From CAVURS01 sp963834425 (lineage in GTDB: Bacteria > Actinomycetota > Actinomycetes > Actinomycetales > CAVURS01), in NCBI GenBank assembly GCA_963834425.1, contig CAWIBR010000005.1, positions 220,750 through 284,749 of the forward strand: a stretch of DNA of 64,000 nt, written 5' to 3'. Every line of letters begins with the position of its first letter. The first letter of the stretch is position 1. Positions 1 to 8,543 of this stretch are shown piece after piece. The notes under the pieces were generated by a model, which worked only from the letters and a program-made list of their open reading frames with translations, was not told where the DNA came from and searched no databases. The position numbers and the translations under genes are program-made.

Positions 1-191
1 ACCACGTGCACACGGCCCGGATCGCCCAGGACGTCGAATCCGCTGACCTGAGTGGTGTCTCGGGCACGCCGACGTTCTTCATCAACGACCAGCGGCACTA
101 CGGCGCCTATGACATCGAGACGCTGAAGGCCGCCGTCACCACCGCCCGGCTGCGCTCGGACGTCGCCACGGCCCGGCCGGTCGCGCACTGA
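1..191 (+). CDS. C-terminal end of NhaA-type antiporter with fused thioredoxin/DsbA domain (partial)
   Basis: Only the last ~62 codons lie in the window; the frame is open to the left edge and stops with TGA at 189-191. The visible peptide contains SGVSGTPTFFINDQRHYGAYD, where the cis-proline segment (GTPTFFI) is typical of DsbA/thioredoxin-like domains. In actinobacteria this tail, with the HYGAYD and ETLKAAV context, closes Na+/H+ antiporter NhaA proteins that carry a C-terminal thioredoxin domain. The membrane part cannot be seen, so a free-standing DsbA-family protein is the alternative. The GTG at 6-8 is an internal codon, not a start. Confidence 0.65.
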   Translation, partial: HVHTARIAQDVESADLSGVSGTPTFFINDQRHYGAYDIETLKAAVTTARLRSDVATARPVAH

Positions 192-302
192 GCCGGTCGC
201 GCGGGCCGCGTGTTCACCCAGGCGACGGCCGTTCGACACCTGTGGTTCCGCGGGCGGCCTGCGGGGCCGGTCAGCGTGAGGTGTCTGCGGAAGGAGACAC
301 CC

Positions 303-416
303 ATGTCCGAGCAACCCCTGTGGTCCGACGGCGGGCCCCGTGACCCCGACTACCTGGACGCGCCCGGCGCCGATCTGGACGTGGCCGGCTTCGGCCCGCT
401 CGACGATGACCGATGA
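303..416 (+). CDS. Small acidic hypothetical protein (37 aa)
   Basis: A 37-codon frame starts at ATG 303 behind a good ribosome-binding site (GGAAGGAG, about 8 nt upstream). It encodes an acidic peptide rich in Asp, Pro and Gly, ending FGPLDDDR, with no membrane segment or Cys. The stop TGA at 414-416 overlaps an ATG at 413, so a second very acidic 17-codon frame may be translationally coupled. Alternatively the two frames are one protein broken by an indel, since both encode Asp/Glu-rich sequence around the junction. No family recognised. Confidence 0.4.
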   Translation: MSEQPLWSDGGPRDPDYLDAPGADLDVAGFGPLDDDR

Positions 417-466
417 CGAAGACAGAGGACGAGTACGACGACGACGAGGAGTTTCTGCACGGCTAG
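413..466 (+). CDS. Possible 17-aa acidic micro-ORF overlapping the preceding stop (ATGA)
   Basis: ATG at 413 overlaps the stop of the 37-aa frame and reads 17 codons to TAG 464-466. Nine of the residues are Asp or Glu, and the peptide ends EEFLHG. It has no independent Shine-Dalgarno sequence, so it would rely on coupling, or be the true C-terminus of the upstream protein if one indel lies near 405-413. Support is limited to composition and the ATGA overlap. Confidence 0.2.
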   Translation: MTKTEDEYDDDEEFLHG

Positions 467-482
467 GCGGTTGACTAGCGCC

Positions 483-1073
483 ATGGCGACGGTCCAGGTC
501 CTGCGCGCGCACGATCGGCCGGCCGTCCCCTGGCGCAACGGCGGGGGAGTGACTCGAGAGGTCGCCCGCGGCCGAACCGAGGGTGCAGCCGACACCACGG
601 GCGACGGATTCGACTGGCGGATCAGCATCGCCGATGTCGGGGCGCCCGGTCCGTTCTCGGCGTACGACGGGGTGGAGCGCACCATCGTGCTGGTCGAGGG
701 CGGGTCGATGGTGCTGACCGTCGCTGGCGCCCGCCACGAGCTCGGTCTTTACCAGCCATTGACTTTCGACGGCGGCGCGGCCACCTCATGCGAGCTGCCG
801 CAGGGTCCGACTCGAGATCTCAACCTGATGACAACTATCGGTCGGGCGAGCGGCACCCTCGTGGTCGATCGGCTCCTCGACGACCGACCTGTCTCACTGC
901 CGGGCGCCGAGCCGCTCGTCCTCGTCGCCCTGGCCGGCAGCGTGGTGGTGAGCACGCCTGGCGGCCCATCGAGCAGCCTCGGGCCTCTGGACGCGTTGTG
1001 TTGGCCGAGCCTCGAGCCGGTCGAGCTGCGGGGACCCGGCACCGTCGCTGTCGTCCGCCTGAGCGCGGGCTGA
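483..1073 (+). CDS. HutD/Ves family protein
   Basis: A 196-residue cupin-like protein of the HutD (DUF886/Ves) family. It is recognised by the N-terminal motif PWRNGGGVTREVA, followed by the FDWRISIADV and GPFSAYDGVERTIVLVEG segments characteristic of the family. HutD members are often encoded with histidine-utilisation genes, but their biochemical role is not firmly known, and no hut genes are visible here. The start is set at ATG 483; a TTG at 471 is in frame but no convincing ribosome-binding site distinguishes them. The gene stands alone between the small acidic ORFs and the P450 gene. Confidence 0.8.
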   Translation: MATVQVLRAHDRPAVPWRNGGGVTREVARGRTEGAADTTGDGFDWRISIADVGAPGPFSAYDGVERTIVLVEGGSMVLTVAGARHELGLYQPLTFDGGAATSCELPQGPTRDLNLMTTIGRASGTLVVDRLLDDRPVSLPGAEPLVLVALAGSVVVSTPGGPSSSLGPLDALCWPSLEPVELRGPGTVAVVRLSAG

Positions 1074-1188
1074 TCCACCGTCGAAGCTGTGCAGATCGTG
1101 TGCCGCTGCGCCGATCGGCCCCGCTGACCTCATAGAGTCCAGATAGGGCGGACACTTGTCAGGTCCGGTCTGGCGAACGAGGAGTGGC

Positions 1189-2475
1189 ATGTCGGGGAAG
1201 TTGTCCCACGTCAAGGAGCGGCTCGGTCGACGACTGCTCACGCGAGCGGTGGGTGAGGACTTCGACCTGTCCCGAGTGCGCGTTGTGCCCAAGGCGCTGC
1301 GCATGCCGGTGCTGCGGGAGGGGGTGGACCCCGTGCCCGCCCTGGCTCAGCTGCGCGAGGCCGAGCCGGTGGCGCCCCTGGCGCACTTCTTCGGCCGCAC
1401 CATCTGGCTGGCCTCCGGGTCCGATGAGGTCCGCAGCGTGCTCGCCAACCCGACCAGCTTCAGCAACGACATCCGGCCGCTGATGGGCACCGAGGGCGGC
1501 GTGCACTCCTACGGCATCGGTGGGCTGGGCTTCACCGACCCGCCCGACCACACCCGGCTGCGCCGGATCCTGACCCCGGAGTTCACCGTACGGCGATTGG
1601 AGCGCCTGCGGCCGCGCATCGCCGACATCGTCGAGCAGCAGCTGCGGCTGGTCGAGCAGGTCGGCCCGGTCGCCGACCTGGTGCGCGACTTCGCCTTCCC
1701 CATCCCGTTCCTCGTGATCTGCGAGCTGCTCGGCCTGCCCCCGGAGGAGCGCGAGGAGTTCCAGCGGATCGGCAACGCGCGCTTCGACCTGACCAAGGGC
1801 GGGGTCGGCACGTTCTCGGCCGCCTCGGAGTCACGGGACTTCCTGCTCGCCGCGACGCAGCGCCAGCGCGAGAAGCCGGGCGACGGCCTGATCGGCTCGA
1901 TCATCACCGAGCTCGGCGACGACATCGACGACCTGACCCTGAGCGGCTTGGCCGACGGCGCCTTCCTGGGTGGTTACGAGACCAGCGCGAGCATGCTGGC
2001 CCTCGGCACCCTGGTCCTGCTGCAGAGCGCCGAGGGCCGGGCGGCGATGCTCGAGGGCGGTGACTCGGTCGCGGTCGCCGTCGAGGAGCTGTTGCGCTAC
2101 CTCTCCGTCGTCCAGGTGGCCTTCCCGCGATTCGCTCGCCACGACATGGAGCTCTTCGGTCGACAGGTCGAGGCCGGTGACGTGGTGCTGGTCTCGCTCA
2201 GTGGCGCCAACCGCGACCCGCGCCTGGGCGGCGACCTGGAGACCTTCGACCCGCGCCGGGCCAGCGTCTCGCACTTCTCCTTCGGTCACGGCTTCCATCG
2301 CTGCGTCGGGGCCGAGCTGGCCCGGATGGAGCTGCGGACGGCGTATCCAGCACTCCTGCAACGGTTCCCGCAGATGCGCCTCGCCGTTCCTGTCAAGAAG
2401 CTCGAGTTCCGCAAGCTGTCACTGGTCTACGGCGTCGAGGCGCTGCCGGTCGAGCTCGGCCCCGTCGCGCACTGA
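1189..2475 (+). CDS. Cytochrome P450
   Basis: A 428-residue soluble bacterial class I cytochrome P450. The haem-binding loop FSFGHGFHRCVGAELAR places the thiolate ligand at Cys372. The I-helix oxygen-activation motif GGYETS lies near residues 261-266, and the K-helix ExxR is in AVEELLRYL. ATG 1189 follows GAGGAG at 1179-1184, so the in-frame TTG at 1156 is rejected. No ferredoxin or reductase gene is adjacent, so redox partners must be encoded elsewhere. The substrate cannot be read from the sequence; the sterol/terpene-type P450s common in actinobacteria are possible. The hairpin repeat at 2481-2563 begins 5 nt after the stop. Confidence 0.93.
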   Translation: MSGKLSHVKERLGRRLLTRAVGEDFDLSRVRVVPKALRMPVLREGVDPVPALAQLREAEPVAPLAHFFGRTIWLASGSDEVRSVLANPTSFSNDIRPLMGTEGGVHSYGIGGLGFTDPPDHTRLRRILTPEFTVRRLERLRPRIADIVEQQLRLVEQVGPVADLVRDFAFPIPFLVICELLGLPPEEREEFQRIGNARFDLTKGGVGTFSAASESRDFLLAATQRQREKPGDGLIGSIITELGDDIDDLTLSGLADGAFLGGYETSASMLALGTLVLLQSAEGRAAMLEGGDSVAVAVEELLRYLSVVQVAFPRFARHDMELFGRQVEAGDVVLVSLSGANRDPRLGGDLETFDPRRASVSHFSFGHGFHRCVGAELARMELRTAYPALLQRFPQMRLAVPVKKLEFRKLSLVYGVEALPVELGPVAH

Positions 2476-2480
2476 CCTCG

Positions 2481-2563
2481 GTGCTCCCGCCCCCGCGCGT
2501 TGCTCCCGCAGCGACGGTGATCCGAGCGGTTTGGGCGCCGAATCACCGTCGTCCAGGGAGTAC
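2481..2563. repeat. 83-nt hairpin repeat element, copy A (intergenic)
   Basis: This element lies between the convergent P450 and HAD genes. It aligns without gaps with 62143-62225 over 83 nt (about 58 identities counted by eye). It starts GTGCTCCC and ends GGGAGTAC, which are imperfect terminal inverted repeats. A second 5' copy, TTGCTCCC, sits at 2500-2507. The inner stem pairs 2512-2521 with 2542-2551 (10 perfect base pairs) around a 20-nt loop; the outer stem pairs CTCCC 2503-2507 with GGGAG 2556-2560. It could be a REP/MITE-type element or a structured RNA. Confidence 0.75.
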
Positions 2564-2569
2564 GACGGG

Positions 2570-3254
2570 CTAGCGCAGGCGGGGGCCTGTGATGACCAGC
2601 CGGCCGACCTCCACGTCGTACGCCGCAGAGCCGAGGTCTGCGATCACGACCTCGGCATCGGTGGCCAGGGCGCGGCGACCGACGCCCACGACCAGGCCGA
2701 CGCCAGCGGCCCGGGCGGCATCGACGCCGGAGCCGGCGTCCTCGAGGACGGCGCACCGGGCCGGGTCCAGCCCCAGCTCAGCTGCGGCGCGCAGATAGCC
2801 CTCGGGAGCCGGTTTGCCCTGACGCAGGTCATCGGCGGTCAGCAGGACCGGCGGGGGAGCAATGCCGGCCGCGGCCAGCCGGGTGCTCGCCAGGGCCCGG
2901 GTGCCGGACGTGACGATCGCCCAGCGCTCGCGCGGAAGCTGCGGCCGTCAGCTCGGCGGCGCCCGGAATCGCGCGAACCGTCGCCGCGTCCGCGAGCTCG
3001 AACCGGTCGATCAGCTCGGTCCCTTCCCCGGCAACGGCCTCCGGCAGCAGGGCCGCGACCGTGTCGGCGGACCGTCGGCCGTGCACCTGCGGGTAGACGA
3101 CATCGGGGTCGAGGTCGTAGTGCAGGGCCCAGCGGGTCCAGGCACTCAACACGCTCGCGTCCGAATCGACCAGGACTCCGTCGCAGTCGAACAGCAGGGC
3201 GGCGACGTCGCAGGTCCACACCGGGACGTCGTCCCGGCCCTTGCCGTCGGTCAC
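2570..3254 (-). CDS. HAD-superfamily sugar phosphatase/phosphomutase-like (frameshifted)
   Basis: HAD hydrolase of the beta-phosphoglucomutase/sugar-phosphatase group. The N-terminal motif I is LLFDCDGVLVDSD (nucleophile and general acid Asp). Motif II is WAIVTSGT, the conserved Lys is in LRQGKPAPEGYL, and motif III is CAVLEDAGSGVDAARAAG. The first half is in one frame and the second half in another, with a break near 2928-2942, so one indel is needed for the full ~227 residues. GTG 3254 overlaps the stop of the upstream GMC gene (GTGA), which indicates co-translation with the sugar-oxidation genes. The likely substrate is a sugar phosphate. The break may be a sequence error or a real mutation. 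Confidence 0.75.
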
Positions 3255-5354
3255 CGGGCGGCGAGCTGCTCGGCGCTGCGGAAGGCCAACGCCAGGATCG
3301 ACAGGACCGGGTTGAAGCCCCCGTTGGTCACGTGGACCGAGCCGTCCATCACCCAGAGGTTGTCGTGGCCGTGCACCCGGCCGTAGGGGTCGGTCACCGA
3401 GGTGGCCGGGTCGTCGCCCATGCGGGCGGTCCCGGCCTGATGCTGGCCGCCCGTGGCGCCGGCCCCGATCGCACCCGCGCTCCAGGTCTGCCGGGCGCCG
3501 GATGCGACGAGCCACTCCAGGGCCTTCTCCCGCTGCGCCTCGGCGGTGCGGATCGTCTCGGGGTGCTGCCGTCCGGAGATCCGCGCGACCGGCATGCCGT
3601 GGCGGTCGGTGTGGTTCGGGTCGAGGGTGACGCGCACGTCCGGCATGGGCACCTCCTGCACCGGACCGAAGACGTGACTGGTCCGTCGGTAGAGGTCGCG
3701 CATCGCCTGCTTGCCGGCGAGTCCCCAGCGAGGCGCGTCCGGCGGCAGGGCCCAGTTCCAGTGCAGGATGGGCAGTTTGACGATCTCGTTGGCTAGCACT
3801 CCGCTCCCGATGACCCCAGGGATGCGGTTGACGTAGTCGCAGGTGGCGATCCGCACGTTGGGGCCGGGCCCGTCGATTACCGGCTCGTCGAACCGGCCGA
3901 AGCCGCCGACGTAGATGTGACCCTGCAGGTTGCGCCCGAGCTGGTCGCTGTGGTTGCCCAGCCCCTCGGGATGACGCTCCGATCGACTGGCCAACAGCAG
4001 GCGCGCGGTCTCGATCGCAGCCGCAGCGACGACGACGTGGCCGGCCCGCAGCGACCGCTGCTCACCGGTGTGCTCGTCAACGGCCCGCACGCCCGAGACC
4101 CGGCCAGTGGGGTCGGTCGTCACCTCCAGGACGCGCGCTCCCGTGACCAGCTCGCATCCGGCCTCGATCGCCGCGGGGAGCAGGGCGTTGTACGGGCCCG
4201 TTCTTGGCGTCGCTGGGGCAGGCGAAGCCCACGCACTCGCCGCACTGCACGCATTGCCCGCGGCCGGCTCGGGGCACCGAGTTGATCAGCATCGGCACCG
4301 GACCCGTTGCCAGACCGAGCTTTTCGGCCCCGCGGCGCAAGACCTGCGCCTCGGTGTTGTCCGGCAGCGGCGGCATCGGGTACGCCGCGGAGCGCGCACC
4401 CTGGTTGCGGTGTGCGGATCCGTCCCCGCTCACGCCGATCTCCTGCTCGACCCGGGTGTAGTAGGGCTCGAGCTCGTCGTACTCGAACGGCCAGTCGGCC
4501 AGGGAGCTGCCCTCCGGCACGCCGTGAGTGGTCGCCAGGTGGAAGTCCTCCGGCGTCAACCGCCAGGCCATGCCTTGGTAGAGCCGAGTGCCGCCGCCGA
4601 CGACGTAGGGGAGCGCCCCGTAGCCGGGCTCCCACGGCGCCACGACGTGCTCGACCCCGTCCTCGTCGACGTAGACCCGGACGCCACCGTCGTCGAGATA
4701 GGGCGGCGCGTTGTGGCCGTAGCGGCTGAGCCGGTAGTTGCGCAGGTGGTCGTTGCCGATGTCCTCGTAGCCCAGGACCTCGCCCCGGTCGAGCACCAGC
4801 ACGCGCAGGCCGGCTTGAGTCAGGACCGACGCGGCGACGCCACCACCGGCCCCGGCTCCCACGATGATCACGTCGTAGGAGTCGGCCGCGTCCCGCAGGC
4901 GTCGGGTCGGCAGCCCGAGCGGGGTTGGTGGCCCGAGTAAGCCGGTCGGTCGACGCGGACCGGGCTGGTAGCCGACCATCGCCCAGCCCGGGGCGTTGCG
5001 GGCGCCGTAGTAGCGCTCGACGACCAGCCGGATCAGCGTGTCGACGAATTCGGTTGCACCGACAGGCCATTCGGCCTGGGTTCGGCCGGCCTGGAGGTCG
5101 GCCACGATGGCGTCCTGGTCGGCCGGCTCCACCCCCGCGAACCCGCCGGCTTCGCCCAGACCGCGCGCGTCGAGCTCGGCCGACAGGGCAGTGAAACCGG
5201 GGATGAGCAGGTCCCGCCAGACCTCGCGGTTGAGCCCGACGGCTTCAGCCGCGAGGTCGTCCACCAACCCGGCCTGCGACGCCGATGGGTAGTCGTCGGC
5301 CGGGATCAGCCGGTCGACGAACGCGCCGACCACGGCCCAGTCGACGATGGTCAC
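3251..5354 (-). CDS. GMC oxidoreductase with N-terminal gluconate 2-dehydrogenase subunit 3-like domain (frameshifted)
   Basis: FAD-dependent GMC oxidoreductase, about 700 residues if the frame is restored. The first ~130 residues (starting TIVDWAVVGAFVDRLIPADD) resemble the small gluconate 2-dehydrogenase subunit 3 family. The Rossmann FAD loop then follows in YDVIIVGAGAGGGVAAS, and a Cys-rich segment CVQCGECVGFACPSDAKNG. The C-terminal GMC region has GGQHQAGTARMG and NLWVMDGSVHVTNGGFNP. The frame breaks near 4195-4205, just after the Cys-rich segment, and continues as GPYNALLPAAIEAG in the next frame. The GTG start lies 9 nt after the upstream TIM-barrel stop. The enzyme probably oxidises a sugar or glycoside, perhaps at C3. 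Confidence 0.82.
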
Positions 5355-5363
5355 GAGACCCGC

Positions 5364-6257
5364 CTAGCGAGCGGAGGCGAGCTCGGGCTGCTGGTCGATC
5401 CAGCGGGCCGACGCCTGGGTCGACTCCTCCTTGCTGGGCAGGTCCGGCACGTCCACCTCGACCACGAACCAACCGTCGTACGTCGCGGGCAACGCCGCGA
5501 AGACCGCGTCAAAGTCGACATCGCCACGGCCGGGCTCGGTCCAGACGTGTTCGGTGTTGGTTGCCGCCTGGTAATCGTCACGCTGGTCGGCTGCTCGCTT
5601 GGCCGCCACCTCGTGCACGTCCTTCAGGTGCATGGCGCGCACCCGATCGGCGTAGTCGCCGACGAGCACGGCCGGGTCACTGCCGCCCCAGAACAGGTGG
5701 CCGGTGTCCGGGCCGAAGGCCAGGATCGAGGCGTCGATGGCGTCGAGCATCGACCGCACCTCGCGCTCGGTCTCGATCCAGCTGCCGACGTGGGGGTGGA
5801 AGCAGGGCGTGAGGCCCTCGTCGCGAATCGCGCCGGCCACCAATGCGATCCGTTCGATGACCAGGTCCAGCCGGTCGGGGTCGAAGTAGGCGCCGACGGC
5901 CGGGCTGGCGATCCGGCCGGGGTTGAGATGGCTGGCCAGGAAGACCTCGGTCTGGCCGAGCTCCAGCTGCACGGACGCGTGTCGCTTGGCCTGCTCGACC
6001 AGCTCCGGCAGGTCCTTGGCCGGCCCGTCGAAGTGGGCTCCGAAGTAGCCCGGCGCCGGGCGCACGCCGTGGTCCGCGAGCACCTCGCGGTATTCGGCCG
6101 GTGTCCATTCGGCCGGCACGTCGGCGTGCATCGCGGTGAAGCCGGCATCGGCGATCCCGGCGACGGCAGCGCGAACGTTGGTCGGGCTCATGTCGAAACC
6201 ATTGGGGCCGAGGACCCAGGGAAGCGGGTTCACGGCGACTTTCGCGGCCAGGGCCAT
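5364..6257 (-). CDS. Sugar phosphate isomerase/epimerase-like TIM barrel
   Basis: A 297-residue AP-endonuclease-2/xylose-isomerase-like TIM barrel. ATG 6257 has a strong ribosome-binding site (GAAGGAG, 8 nt upstream). Metal-ligand-type motifs are visible: PCFHPHVGSWIE (His pair), GPDTGHLFWGG (Asp/His), MHLKDV (His) and GWFVVEVD near the C-terminus (Glu). Enzymes of this fold isomerise or epimerise sugars and also carry out beta-elimination on 3-keto-glycosides. It lies between a second TIM barrel (6326-7255) and the GMC gene, all on the minus strand, so it probably acts on the product of the GMC or MocA enzyme. The exact reaction is unknown. Confidence 0.85.
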   Translation of the reverse strand: MALAAKVAVNPLPWVLGPNGFDMSPTNVRAAVAGIADAGFTAMHADVPAEWTPAEYREVLADHGVRPAPGYFGAHFDGPAKDLPELVEQAKRHASVQLELGQTEVFLASHLNPGRIASPAVGAYFDPDRLDLVIERIALVAGAIRDEGLTPCFHPHVGSWIETEREVRSMLDAIDASILAFGPDTGHLFWGGSDPAVLVGDYADRVRAMHLKDVHEVAAKRAADQRDDYQAATNTEHVWTEPGRGDVDFDAVFAALPATYDGWFVVEVDVPDLPSKEESTQASARWIDQQPELASAR

Positions 6258-6325
6258 GGGTGGCGATCTCCTTCGTGGGGGTGTTCGGGGACGTTTCGGG
6301 GGCGGGGGGATGGTCGGTGGTTGGG

Positions 6326-7255
6326 TCAGCCGGCTTCCGGCACGATCAGCGGGCGCAGGGTCTGCTGGGCGATGGTGAGGCCCTGCAACACCTTGGGCTC
6401 GGTGCCGCCCCACAGCGGGTCCTCGTGCTCGACCGACAGGACGCCGTCGAAGCCGGCCTCGTAGAGCCGGTCCACCACCCGCGGCCAGTCCACCTGACCG
6501 CGGCCGGGCACGCGGTAGCGCCACCAGCCGGTCTGCCAGGGGTTGCCGCCCTTGTCGACGATGCCGAAGACGCCGAACCGGTTGCGGGCCTTGGGATCCA
6601 GCTCGACGTCCTTGGCCTGCGCGTGCACGATGCGATCGACGTACGGCGTGATCGTCTCGACCGGATCGATGCCGATCCACATCAGGTGCGAGGGGTCCCA
6701 GTTGAGGTAGAGGTCGAGCGAGAACATCCACTCCCACAGCTCGGGGGAGTAGGCGATGTTGCCGGGGTAGCCGTCCGGGTGCCAGCCCTCCATGACGCAG
6801 TTCTCGATGATCAGCTTGACGCCCCGCTCGCCGGCGTACTCGACCAGCGGGGGGAAGACGCGCTCGGCTTCGCGCATGTTGTCGACGACGCTGCGCGAGG
6901 GGTCGCGGCCGACGAAGGTGCCGACGTATCCGACGCCCAGCGAGCTGGCCGCGTCGATCGAGTGCCGCAGGTGCGTGGCGATCTCTTCGCGGCGGGCGGG
7001 GTCGGGATGCAGGTTGTTCTCGTAGTAGGCGAACGCCGAGAGCTCGAGGCCGTGCTTGTCGAACAGCTCGAGCGTCTCGTCGCGCTGCTGCGGCCCGAAG
7101 TCCGCCACCGGCAGGTGCGAAGCCTCGAAGTCGCGGCCCCCGGTCGATGGCCACACCGCGACTTCGAGGGCTTCGTAACCTGCTCCCGCGGCCCACGCCG
7201 CGATCCGGTCCAGGGGCCAGCCGGGCAGGCAGGCAGTGAGCATTCCGAGTTTCAT
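6326..7255 (-). CDS. Sugar phosphate isomerase/epimerase-like TIM barrel (second)
   Basis: A 309-residue xylose-isomerase-like TIM-barrel protein starting MKLGMLTACLPGWPLDRIA. Putative metal-site segments are KLIIENCVM (Glu), LNWDPSHLMW (Asp/His), IVHAQAKDVEL (His) and GVLSVEHEDP (Glu/His). Its ATG overlaps the stop of the upstream MocA dehydrogenase (ATGA at 7252-7255), so the two are translated together. A 68-nt gap separates it from the next TIM barrel. MocA plus TIM-barrel pairs are typical of inositol and of 3-keto-sugar or C-glycoside catabolism. The substrate is inferred only from context. Confidence 0.85.
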   Translation of the reverse strand: MKLGMLTACLPGWPLDRIAAWAAGAGYEALEVAVWPSTGGRDFEASHLPVADFGPQQRDETLELFDKHGLELSAFAYYENNLHPDPARREEIATHLRHSIDAASSLGVGYVGTFVGRDPSRSVVDNMREAERVFPPLVEYAGERGVKLIIENCVMEGWHPDGYPGNIAYSPELWEWMFSLDLYLNWDPSHLMWIGIDPVETITPYVDRIVHAQAKDVELDPKARNRFGVFGIVDKGGNPWQTGWWRYRVPGRGQVDWPRVVDRLYEAGFDGVLSVEHEDPLWGGTEPKVLQGLTIAQQTLRPLIVPEAG

Positions 7256-8448
7256 CAGGCGACCGCCGTCCAGGTCGATGTCCGCGAGGACCGGACCACG
7301 GCCTCGACGATGCGCGCCGACCGTACGCCGTCGGCAAAGGTGGGCAGGCCCTCGGGGCGCTCGCCGTGGATGGCGGCGTAGGTGTCCGAGACATAGGCCG
7401 CGAAGCAGTCCGCATAGCCCTGCGCGTGTCCGGCCGGCAGATAGCTCAACCGGCGCTGCTCGGCCGAGCCCGCTGCCGGGTCGCGGACGACCGTGCGGCC
7501 GCCCTCGCTGGTGCCCAACCAGAACGCCTCGGCCTGCTCCTGGTCGAAGACCGCGCTGCCGTCCGAGCCGTCCAGCTCGAACCAGAGCCGGTTCTTGCGA
7601 CCGGCCGCCACCTGCGACACCACGAGCGACCCGGGCACGGCCGTGCCCGTCCGGAAGAGCACCGTCGCCGTGTCCTCGGTCGCGACGGGCACCGTCTCAC
7701 CGTCGCTCTGCCCGCCGAACGACTGACCACCGTCGAGGACCCGCTCGGCCACCGCAATGGACAGCTGCGCGATGACACTGTCGATCCGCTCACCGCTGAC
7801 CCACTCGACCAGGTCGCACCAGTGCGAGCCGATGTCCGCGAACGCGCGCGACTCCCCGCCGAGCGCCGGGTCCACCCGCCAGTTCGAGGCGCGCGAGGAG
7901 AGCAGCCAGTCCTGGAGGTACTGGCCGTGGAGCAGATGCCAGCGGCCGAACTCTCCCGCCTGCACCCGAGCCCGGATCTCGCGGATGACCGGGTGGTACC
8001 GGTAGACGAAGGGGACGGTCGCGACGACCCCAGCCCGGTCGGCCAGGGACTGCATCCGCAGTGCATCGTCCAGCGAGACGGCCAAGGGCTTCTCGCAGAT
8101 GACGTGCTTGCCGGCGGCGACCAAGGCCTCGACGTACGGCGCGTGCGTGGCGTTCGGGCTGCAGACATGGACGACATCCGCGTTGCTCGCGGCCAGGTCG
8201 GCGATGTCGGCAAAGGCGCCGTCCAGGCCCCACTCCAGCGCCACCTCGGCCGAGCGCTCCGGACGTGAGCCCAGCACGCCGATCACCTCCGCGCCCGCGA
8301 GGAGCGCGGAGCGCCGGTGGACGGCGGCGATCATGCCGGTGCCAACGATGGCGACCCGCAGACCCCGACCCGTGGCGTCGGGCCGGAGGGGCTCAGCCGT
8401 GTGCGTCGATCGCTGCCGCGAGCGTTCCACCGACAAGTCGCTGGCCAC
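7255..8448 (-). CDS. Gfo/Idh/MocA family NAD(P)-dependent oxidoreductase
   Basis: About 397 residues from GTG 8448, which follows a GAGGCGG ribosome-binding site; an in-frame ATG at 8535 would add 29 atypical residues. The Rossmann motif is VAIVGTGMIAAVHRRS, and the family signature CEKPLAVSLDDALRM contains the catalytic-site EKP lysine. The second domain has the substrate-site segment DIGSHWCDLVEW (D..xxxH). The family includes inositol 2-dehydrogenase, glucose-fructose oxidoreductase and levoglucosan/3-keto-glycoside dehydrogenases. It is the first gene of a minus-strand run (MocA, two TIM barrels, GMC, HAD). It diverges from the sugar ABC transporter across a 245-nt promoter region. Confidence 0.9.
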   Translation of the reverse strand: MASDLSVERSRQRSTHTAEPLRPDATGRGLRVAIVGTGMIAAVHRRSALLAGAEVIGVLGSRPERSAEVALEWGLDGAFADIADLAASNADVVHVCSPNATHAPYVEALVAAGKHVICEKPLAVSLDDALRMQSLADRAGVVATVPFVYRYHPVIREIRARVQAGEFGRWHLLHGQYLQDWLLSSRASNWRVDPALGGESRAFADIGSHWCDLVEWVSGERIDSVIAQLSIAVAERVLDGGQSFGGQSDGETVPVATEDTATVLFRTGTAVPGSLVVSQVAAGRKNRLWFELDGSDGSAVFDQEQAEAFWLGTSEGGRTVVRDPAAGSAEQRRLSYLPAGHAQGYADCFAAYVSDTYAAIHGERPEGLPTFADGVRSARIVEAVVRSSRTSTWTAVA

Positions 8449-8543
8449 GGTGCCGCCTCGGGTTCGAAAGGGATATCGCAGGGCGTTTTCGCCCCCGCGC
8501 GAGAGCCCGCCCGCTGGGTTACGGTTGGACGGCACAGAGGTGA

